Source: Leuctra nigra (Eukaryota > Arthropoda > Insecta > Plecoptera > Leuctridae). From it: a stretch of 64,000 bases of DNA. Position 1 is the first letter of the stretch. Each line of letters opens with the position of its first letter. Shown in pieces: positions 57,601 through 64,000 of this stretch. The DNA lies in contig OW203768.1 in assembly GCA_934045905.1 (NCBI GenBank), forward strand, positions 28,549,060 to 28,613,059. Direction: 5' to 3'. The translations under genes were made by a program, and so were the position numbers. The notes under the pieces were generated by a model. It saw only the letters and a list, made by a program, of their open reading frames with translations, made no database searches and was not told the origin of the DNA.

Positions 57601-60219
57601 AGTTACATAAACTATACTTATCTAACATGTTTACCTAACAAAACAACATAACAAAAAATTACAATTACTAACATGAAGTCATTAAAAATATCGAGACATA
57701 ATTAAAATTATAAAATCTAATCAAACCTTCCTCAGCTGTTCGCAACACGGATCTAAATCTTTTCGTGTCTTTCTCAAATCCAACCTCAACCACTCTGCAT
57801 GTCCAACAAATTCCAATCTCTCGTGGTTCTCTGCATAAATGCATTTCTTCCAACGGATTTCAAAAAAATAATGGGTCTTCAACAGCCCAAATATGGTCCG
57901 AATACCTATATGTCCAAAATTTCAGCTCGATCGAAGAAAAAATGTAACCTGTATATTATCGTCAGTCACAATAATTACTGAAAAAAAGAGGTCCGTGCCA
58001 AAAGAGCTTAATGGAGACTGGGGTTTTAATTATTTTCTGATCATATTTAATTAAACTGACTTATTGTCTGTAGAACACTAAATTCTATTCAGAAACTTAC
58101 ACAAAAGTGCAAATATTGCATTCCCTAAAGTTTCAATTTTCGAAGTAAATTTGTGCATTTGAAAATAGTAATAGTTTCAGTTAATATTTACAAAAAAATC
58201 ACAATTCCTCCGTGTGGGCCGAGACACGCCTGACATTATCTCTGGTTGTAAATAAATATGATTATTATTTAATACAGTTCCCTTTTAGATTCTGCTGGCG
58301 TTGATACTCATATAAATTCTTCTGATCATTCTTTAACTCTCGTTTGTTCGCACCGCATGGCAAATAACTACTTCACGCTTTCAATATTGAACTCGAATTG
58401 CACGTTCTGGGGCTACAGCATATCAGCAGATGAGATTGTCAAAAGGTAAGCTTATTGTTGCCAGGCAGGTAATTGGTAAAACAGAAAGCCAAAATGGCCA
58501 CATGAGAAAAAATATTTGTGTGACATAATTTAGAACAGGTTTTGCGATAGAAACTGAGCTTTGTTCGTATAGCTGGCCGAGATACACACAATTTAAGCAA
58601 ATGTGTATTTTTCTTTTAATGGGAAGAGCACGTCAGGCCCCTTTATTCCTGTTTCCATTTTCTCTGTTGCACTTCTTTGTTTCCTTAAGAAGATGTTGGA
58701 AATCTCTCGTGAGCCTAATTTACAATGTTTCACTTTTAAAAGCTATTGTTGAATGCTTCCGAAACCGGATCCTCAAAACGTTAGGATACTATCTGGTTTA
58801 TTGTATGGAATATTGTTATAATTTTTGCAATTAAAATCTATATTGTAATGTATTATATTGAATTGTATTTTTACTTAGTCTGTTGACAAGTAAATTATAC
58901 AAGCTTAGAGTCTAAAACAATAATAAGATCAACAAGTAAATAAATATAGTTAAGCGTAAAGTATCCCAATACACTCTATGGGGAAATCTCCGAAGAATTT
59001 AGAAAAAGGCCCTAAAAAATTTGACTCAAAAGTTCAAGAGGGAAATGTGCATGTAAATGCATATCTTTTTAACAGCGCACGTCTATAAGTCCTGTTATAA
59101 CCATTATAAAACAAACTTTGTTAACCTTGATACTGTGCAAAATCAAAACTTGTAAAAAGACTGCCGGCCGGACCTTCCCAATTAAAAGTATTTAGATCAA
59201 AAAGGAGGGTCAAGCAAAAGTTTGTTAGAACATGTATACGCACTTAAAATTAGTGAAATTATTTCGCACAGATACTGCCACCAAGCACTGCCATAATATT
59301 GTGTCGGAATTTGGGATAAAATAATCCTAAAAATTTCAAACATTAACCTTAATAGAACATTTGAACAAATTAAAAATAAAAATAGCCATTATAAAAAAAA
59401 GTTAACATTTGTATTCACACTGGAAAGGGTTTGTTTTCCAACCATACAACTGTTGTTGGTTTCTTACAGCCTGAATGAATCGGCAAAGTTTCCTCGTCAC
59501 AAGATTACGGAGAATGACTGCAACGCAACAAGCTGCCTTCCCATCGGCTTTGAAGCTCGAAACTATCCAGGCAGAGGAGCATTTTATGTGGAGACCACCA
59601 AGGAAACCCCCTACTGCAGTAAGTAGGACAAAACAAGGATTGTCTCTCAGCTCTGTTATTCCCACAAATAAGTGATACGTGATGGAGCCACTTCTGGCAA
59701 GATGGCTACTATCAGGTCCATATTAATTTGTTTGTTTTTACATTCCGTGATTCCATAAAGCAGTGAAAAAACAATAAACAAATGAAATTGATATTTATCT
59801 ATAAATTTACTTTCTTGGCCATAACAAACAACTATAGCAAATATTTGTATTTATATTTATGCAAATGCGCCCTTGATAGCCGCCATTTACCTAGTACCAC
59901 AAAATCTACCAGAGGTCAGTTGTGTTCCTTATTTTCAGAAATTGCAGTATTTTTATTTTTGTATAAAAAAAGTGTTAATAAGTGATGATTTTTGGGGGTT
60001 ATTTTGGTATGATTTTGTAAGCCAGAGGAGATGCCTTATTTATCCGTTATATATTTATCCGTTAAGTTTGTTGTATTAATGGACATTTTATGCTAATTTT
60101 GAAATATGTGTCAAATTTGTCTTGCAAATCGTTGTTCATGTGTTTTCTAATTTGTTTCAGTTCCACAACCAAGCATCGATTCAAAGATGGCGCCCTACAG
60201 AAACAGTTCATCGGAGTGA
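45649..60219 (+). CDS. Pancreatic-type lipase, ten exons, secreted
   Basis: Exons: 45649-45706, 45835-45997, 46416-46563, 47628-47740, 48252-48376, 54298-54377, 56031-56184, 58289-58445, 59470-59618, 60161-60219. All junctions are GT-AG and all phases agree, giving 401 residues. Residues 1-20 are a signal peptide. Family hallmarks follow in order: KEVCYGVLGCFSSDPPW, IATRFYLYTSK, YFITHGLAG (oxyanion region), NVILVDWTKGA, VIGFSLGAH (nucleophile Ser in GxSxG), LYALEPEQQLFQG, VQVVHTNGG, CGHVDFYMNGGQYQPVC, LVCSHRMANNYF (catalytic His), CLPIGFEARNYPGRGAFYVET. The family has Asp in 'LDPA'; here it is LEPE, so the triad would be Ser-Glu-His. No C-terminal PLAT domain is present, as is usual in insects. 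Likely a neutral lipase or phospholipase A1-like secreted enzyme, possibly with altered or lost activity. Confidence 0.92.
46600..47068 (-). mobile_element. Truncated family A Helitron-like copy
   Basis: The interior matches other copies ('actcaatcaaagataac', 'aattgatcggtt', 'gtgcaaaatttcaa'), and the segment ends in a degraded 5' terminus (cctcgctctctcaa at about 47055). The CTAG end is missing. Lipase intron 3. Confidence 0.5.
47186..47536 (-). mobile_element. tRNA-Ala-derived repeat with inverted ends, copy 1
   Basis: On the minus strand, 47292-47221 folds as a tRNA: acceptor GATCGGG/TTCGGTC pairs with wobbles, A box TAGCTCAGTTGGTAGAGC, anticodon stem CTCGC/GTGAG with loop CCGGCAA (anticodon GGC, Ala), B box GGTTCGAGCCC. 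Position 33 is C rather than T, so it is unlikely to be a working tRNA. 'atgaaggga.gtgtgttgtgaaaaaatatt' at 47186 is inverted at 47503-47536, so the whole unit has terminal inverted repeats, unusual for a SINE. A second copy is at 52340-52620. Confidence 0.65.
48938..50575. mobile_element. TA-flanked TIR element, about 128-bp inverted ends
   Basis: CAGACAACGCATTAAGTCG starts the left arm and is inverted at the right end. TA is on both sides, inside a GTAC. The arms match over about 128 bp with few differences. The interior lacks a transposase. A TA duplication suggests Tc1/mariner-type; inference. It contains the hairpin at 49947-50111. Confidence 0.75.
49947..50111. repeat. Near-perfect 165-bp hairpin (foldback MITE)
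   Basis: CTGGAGCCCAAGTCTTGAA begins an arm of about 73 bp that is repeated inverted up to 50111, around a spacer of under 20 bp near 50020-50038. The arms include 'gaaaccgtctggcgttttca'. It is nested in the TIR element, which is nested in a Helitron-like copy in lipase intron 5. Confidence 0.8.
52340..52620 (+). mobile_element. tRNA-Ala-derived repeat, copy 2
   Basis: It matches the repeat at 47186-47536 in opposite orientation: 'caactcgttcagtcgagtaaaag', 'ctaccttcattccattctcc', then a tRNA-like part at 52518-52589 (TAGCTCATTTGGTAGAGC, CTCGCCCGGCTATTGAG, GGGCTCGAGTTCC). Its stems are more degraded than copy 1. Confidence 0.6.
52735..52773 (+). mobile_element. Solo 3' end of family A Helitron-like element
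   Basis: 'gtgctcgatcatcaacgcg', then 'ttccactgggcgttttcctag' and T. Only about 40 bp is recognisable. Downstream, 52800-52912 on the minus strand has a weak tRNA-like signature ending in a TTCGATTCCCGCG B box. Confidence 0.5.
54517..54960 (-). pseudogene. Degraded non-LTR retrotransposon C-terminus
   Basis: The minus strand reads KIRKDFGMERLGFKVGRGLDG, then after stops and shifts KTAYNVDKTVEAD and RGNWETVVEEKWWTDRDKWREF. This matches the usual end of a LINE protein (LG.ERL.FK..R....G, ending W..V....W.DR..WR). Similar FKIERARI-type sequence occurs at 62090-62185. It lies in lipase intron 6. Confidence 0.6.
55008..55115 (+). mobile_element. Solo terminus of the CACTCCG TIR family
   Basis: 'ccccataaaatacactccgc', 'ataccagcca.ggctct', a poly-T run, then 'tagcactt.aaagtagtga' follow the order in the arms at 5092 and 16705. 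No inverted partner nearby; a truncated old copy. Confidence 0.6.
55116..56030. other. Lipase intron 6, remaining sequence
   Basis: There is a short (gattTGAGTCTTGAg)n tract at 55528-55575, four units. No gene or mobile element recognised. Confidence 0.4.
56291..56701 (-). mobile_element. Truncated family A copy carrying a long hairpin
   Basis: CTAG at 56291 with the aaaacgctctgtgtaacgcg end begins the copy. From 56472 it runs into an 87-bp inverted duplication (see next entry), and the 5' part is absent. Confidence 0.55.
56472..56662. repeat. 87-bp inverted duplication, 17-nt loop
   Basis: 56472-56558 and 56576-56662 are inverted copies with about one mismatch (caaaaattttc against gaaattttttg). 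The core includes 'tgcagtaccgtgatccaagt'. Near identity implies a very recent event, possibly a replication or repair template switch, or a hairpin MITE. Confidence 0.85.
56702..57596 (+). mobile_element. Family A Helitron-like element, full length
   Basis: TTGAGCGAGCGAAGCGGGCG at 56702 to CACAGAGCGTTTTCCTAG at 57596, followed by T. It is closely similar to the copy at 690-1623 throughout. A partial reverse fragment of the same 5' region follows at 57890-58020 ('aatttcagctcgatcgaagaa', 'gaggtccgtgccaaaagagc'). Confidence 0.7.
58446..59469. other. Lipase intron 8
   Basis: AT-rich, without a recognised mobile element. Phrases 'cccaatacactctatgggg' and 'gccggaccttcccaatt' look repeat-derived but I cannot pair them here. 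Confidence 0.35.
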
Positions 60220-60270
60220 TACTTAACTACGCATAGCGAATTATTACATCATTGAGAATGATAATATAGA

Positions 60271-60276
60271 AATAAA
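60271..60276 (+). terminator. Polyadenylation signal of the lipase gene
   Basis: AATAAA lies about 50 bp after the lipase stop codon, the expected place for the 3' end signal. Confidence 0.6.
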
Positions 60277-60299
60277 ACAAACTTCTTTATTGTAATCTC

Positions 60300-60929
60300 T
60301 GCATTCTTTCTTATTATAATCATTTGTTAATCAGTTAAAAATGATTCCTATTGATTAAAATTAAATGCATATTTTTTTAAAAATATAACATTAACCCAAG
60401 CGTATTATTTAATTGGCTAACACACATTTAAGGTATATAAACAACTTAGTACAAATATACATTTTTGAATATTCTTTTAGTATTAAGTCAAAGAAAACAT
60501 TTGCCTAAAATTACATAAATATACATATTTTTTAAGATTTAATTATCAATTATTTAACATTTCAATTAATTTTTAATTAAAATTATAGTGCTACATTATC
60601 AACATTGATAGTCAATGTTCCAATTTGTATGTTTTAATATTTCATAATGATCAATAAAGGTTTGTCTAATGTTATGTGCTAATATTTGTCTTTATGTTGA
60701 CGAAAAATATTTTTCAACTATACTTAAATGTTTAATTAATTTTTAATTCTCATAAGAAAAAAATACAATTTTTGCCTGACAGAAATGTTTAATTCTCATC
60801 TCTTTTCAAACCAAAAAATAATAAAGAATGTTCCCTCTATAACAAAATTTACTCTCATTTACTGACGTGAAAGAAACCAAATGTTTGTGAGATTTGCGAA
60901 TTTGCGAAATCTCTCAAACTCTCTTTTCG
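60300..60929. other. Intergenic AT-rich sequence
   Basis: Downstream of the lipase, I see no gene, repeat or structured element. Confidence 0.35.
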
Positions 60930-61415
60930 TGTGTGGAATTGTCAATTTTGTAAATGTTTTTCTACTATATTTTATCAATATATTGATAAAGAAGCTCAGT
61001 ACATACTGAGCGAATTATTGTGTTACAAATAAATGAACCAGTTGAAGGGCATCAGGAGATCAACGAGAACAAAATAAAAATAAATACCGCTCGGTATACA
61101 GAGCAAGTACCTACTGTTTGACAACATTTCGTCTTGAAACTTTGGCCTTATTTATCCAATTACATTCTTAAAACTTATTCAGTTCAATAAAATTAGGTAA
61201 AAAATATAAAAAATATTCCATCTTGATAAACGGCCGCCATAGAGTTTCTGAACACAATTTCCGTTCGATTCCGCCCCTCTTAAATAACTTTTTGTCTAAT
61301 AAACATAGATACTTATGTAAACACTTTGTGTGCTAACTTTCACCTTCATATCATAAATTGCGGGATTCCTTCTATATTCTGGTTGTAAAGACCACGAAAT
61401 AATTATGGACGTTTC
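60930..61415 (+). repeat. Duplicated flank matching 38720-39115
   Basis: Same order of phrases as upstream of the intact ML-like gene. No ML-like exon follows within the window; the sequence switches to a LINE remnant at about 61500. Confidence 0.6.
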
Positions 61416-61589
61416 AAGGAGTACGTCAGTCAGTAACTAACTCAGTACGTCTGTACGCCGGGAGTACGTAAAGGAAGTGTGTTTATCTCCGATTTAATGT
61501 TCTCTTGTGATGGATGAAATGTTAAGGTGTGTTGATCTAGAAAGAGATGGAGTGTTATCAATTCCATCTCCACACCATCCACACACTCC

Positions 61590-62190
61590 GGAGGTGCAAG
61601 AGAAAAACATATGGGATATGGTGTATGCTGACGATATTCTGGTTTGGGGACATTCAAGAGATAAAGTACAAAATGAAAGTAGAGAAGTGGAATGAAGTGA
61701 CAGATGAGTTTGGTATAAAGATTAGTTTGACGAAGAGTGAAGTGTTAAGTCTGGCTGGGAAGAAGAGAAAGAACAGTTAATTGAGTAAGGGGAAGAAGAT
61801 TGTGCTTAGGGGTGAAGAAATTTGCTTGAAGTAGAATAATTTAAATATCTGGGAAGCATCGTTTCCAGTGAGGCAAGGATTGACAGAGAAATTGATAGTA
61901 AAATTAAACTTCAGGTTCGAAAGCGTCTTTGGAATTAACATTTTCCCCGTAGAGTATATAAGTGTTACGACATATTCTACAATGTATATTATATCCAAAT
62001 ATTACCTTATGGATCGTGGACTTGGACGAGGGGCTGGAAAGAGAGAAGTAAAGTACAGGCGGCGAAGATGAAGTTTGTGAGAAGTACTTTGGGAGTGAGT
62101 AATTTGGGCAAGATTCGTAGTAGAGTGTTGAGAAAAGAATTGGGTGTTGAGAGATTGAACTTCAAAATTGAAAGAGCGAGGATCATAGCT
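61590..62190 (+). pseudogene. Degraded reverse-transcriptase fragment
   Basis: MVYADDILVWG (the YADD active-site block), then EFGIKISLTKSEVLSLAGKK, then after stops EEICLK..NNLNIW (a KYLGS-type region) and FVRSTLGVSNLGKIRS..LRKELGVERLNFK. At least two stops and frame changes. The 54517 fragment is probably of the same LINE family, covering the part lost here. Confidence 0.75.
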
Positions 62191-62212
62191 CATATATCAT
62201 ATCTAGTCGGGC

Positions 62213-62850
62213 GCTAGCTCGACGCTGCCAAGCACCGCTCTCATACAACGTGCGAGCTACTACCAGAGACTTATACCGCAACGGCTTAAGTGGTCGAAAC
62301 GAGGTGTCGACAGGCATACATGCAGTGAGAAATGAAAGTTGAAAATCATGGTTATCGGGTATATTTAGCCACCTGACAACACCTAACCAAATATCAAAGT
62401 GCTGCGTTCATCCCTTTGGGGTGAATTTTGGGCCTCAAACATGCAAGGATTGACTTTCATGTTGGCTGGCTGGCTAGCTAGCTAGGCTGGCTAGGCACGT
62501 CGTTTTGCTTGCCCTTTTCTACAGATTGCACGGTTTGGTCTAGAGAGTTGAAATTTGGTAGACACATAGAGTCCCCCTTCTCACGCGTACTTCTGAAAGA
62601 AAATCTGAAATATTTTGACCGGAAGTGAATTTATCCAATTTTAATTTTTAATTTTTTTCAAAAGTCAAACGGGTCCATCGACAGTTTTGAAATTTGGCAA
62701 CATTAAAGACAATGTATTGCTAGACACTCCACTTCAAGAAAAAACAAAATTTTCAAACCGGAAGTGGAAAAATTATCAATATTAAGCGTTCCGCTCTTCC
62801 CCTTCATCTACCAACACAGCAGCTTCGCTGTCAACTCCACATATCCTGTC
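62213..62850 (-). mobile_element. Diverged family B Helitron-like element
   Basis: The minus strand ends in an imperfect hairpin GTCGAGCTAGCGCCCGAC fused to TAG, then AT, as in family B. Just inside, 'cacctgacaaca' and 'aaccaaatatcaaag' recall the copy at 4350. Farther in, 'accggaagtg' phrases recur twice (62610, 62755). No ORF. Confidence 0.5.
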
Positions 62851-62857
62851 GGCCTGA

Positions 62858-62930
62858 ATAGCTGAATTATCGGAGGCAGCTGGCTTGTGTTCCTGCATAA
62901 CGGGTTCGATTCCCGATCCTAGAAAAACTT
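62858..62930 (+). repeat. tRNA-like SINE head
   Basis: 'ctgaatagctgaattatcgg' resembles an A box and GGGTTCGATTCCCG is a good B box, but the arms do not fold into a canonical tRNA. A poly-T run follows. Confidence 0.4.
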
Positions 62931-63189
62931 TTTTTTCACATCATCCTTTTTTAATTTGTGTAAGCGATGATACCTTCCAGTATATATATTCAAATGAGAG
63001 GTCGAGGGATGCTGTGTAGATCATCAATAACCCGAAACATCGCCATCGCGGCACGCCGATTGCCATCGCGATCACAGATAGTATCAGGTTCGTAGGTAAT
63101 GCTGCAGGTATGACGAGCGACATTGCGTCTTGTTGAAATCTTCGCCCATTTGCTAGTTTAGTGGTTACGAACGGCATACAGTATCGCCG

Positions 63190-63263
63190 TCCTGGTGGCG
63201 CAATGGACAGTGCATTGGCTTACGGTGTTAGGGGTCGCCGGTTCGATACCGGCCGGGGTCGTA
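63190..63263 (+). repeat. tRNA-Arg(ACG)-like sequence, probable pseudogene or SINE head
   Basis: TGGCGCAATGGACAGTGC gives a D arm. Anticodon stem TTGGC/GTTAG has loop TTACGGT (anticodon ACG, Arg). T arm GCCGG/CCGGC has loop TTCGATA. The acceptor GTCCTGG/CGGGGTC has mismatches, so it is more likely a degraded tRNA than a working gene. Confidence 0.5.
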
Positions 63264-64000
63264 CTTTTTTATTTGCAATTTTTACAAGTTTTAATTCTGC
63301 CTAACCATAGAGTTATTTTTTTAAGTTGCACAGTTTTAATTTTCGCCAGTTCGACTTTGTATATACCCATAGAGAGTTTTATTCCTTAGGCTGCCCAGTA
63401 AAACTTATGCGCGCGCCCTACGCCGCCTGGAGCACCTTCTGTCTCTAGCCGCTCGTAGAATTCTAGGTGAACTTCATAATTTTGTCACATTGAAAGATTC
63501 AAACCTCAAATATACCTCAATATGACGACAGAATATGACGTAGTATCAACCATTTGAGAAAACTCGTTTGGATAGTTATTATGGATATCCAAGTATTGAG
63601 ACAACAAACGAATAACAGACATCGATTCCGTTTCATAATGAAATCTTTAGTTCTACTACTTCACGTACCTATGAATATTATAATGTCTAAATTTATTTCG
63701 GTTTCGAGAGTATGGAAACTTCGTTTTGTGTAGAATAAAGAATAATAGGTTAACTACGCACAATGAACAATAGTATTGTATTCTGACGCCAATCGATTGC
63801 CTCACGCGGAATCTTTCGTCTGTGAGCTTACAAACATGGTCAACAATATGTAATGGCATTTTTAAAAGAATACCTACCTAAATGCACGAAATAATTCATT
63901 CTGTCTAAAATATCGAAACGCAAACAATAAATCAATTAGATGTATCAACAATATGCCATCATCATCAGGAATAAGGACCGGTAGACTAATTGATTGTATG
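63264..64000. other. Unannotated right end
   Basis: No gene, RNA or clear repeat is visible. Confidence 0.35.

Overview
The window looks like AT-rich insect nuclear DNA, plausibly from a hemipteran such as a planthopper. That assignment is inference from gene content and repeat style; nothing here proves the species. There are few host genes, all with introns and GT-AG splice sites, in a sea of transposable elements.

Host genes: (1) the 3' part of a small multi-pass membrane protein on the minus strand (56-2294). (2) A GM2-activator/ML-like small secreted protein on the plus strand in two tandem copies: a decayed one (13717-32034) and an intact four-exon one (39270-44185). (3) A complete ten-exon pancreatic-type lipase on the plus strand (45649-60219, 401 residues), with every exon phase consistent but the catalytic Asp replaced by Glu. 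The two ML-like copies share a TATAAAAG promoter and lie beside older segmental duplications.

Mobile DNA: 3.5-10.7 kb holds a set of nested elements. An outer long-TIR element (5092-10725) contains an inner TIR element (5461-9365), which contains a full-length RTE-type LINE (5980-9062) with a 12-bp target duplication. Satellite DNA and two abutting MITEs lie at 11.6-12.8 kb. The introns of the decayed ML-like gene hold a hAT element (8-bp target duplication), a TIR element and a Helitron with a 7-kb uninterrupted ORF (21127-28134). That ORF encodes a 2335-residue protein with a HUH nuclease, a PIF1 helicase and a C-terminal ubiquitin-specific-protease-like domain; it is the most interesting object in the window. 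The intact ML-like gene carries its own hAT insertion in intron 1. The lipase introns hold TA-flanked TIR elements, tRNA-Ala-like repeats, long hairpins and LINE remnants.

Two families of non-autonomous elements with Helitron-like 3' ends recur. One is a 0.7-1.5 kb family running from TTGAGCGAGCG to GCGTTTTCCTAG|T, with about ten copies. The other ends in an 8-bp-stem hairpin directly abutting CTAG|AT, with three copies plus a diverged fourth. The right end (60.3-64 kb) has a duplicated flank, a degraded reverse transcriptase, and tRNA-like sequences.
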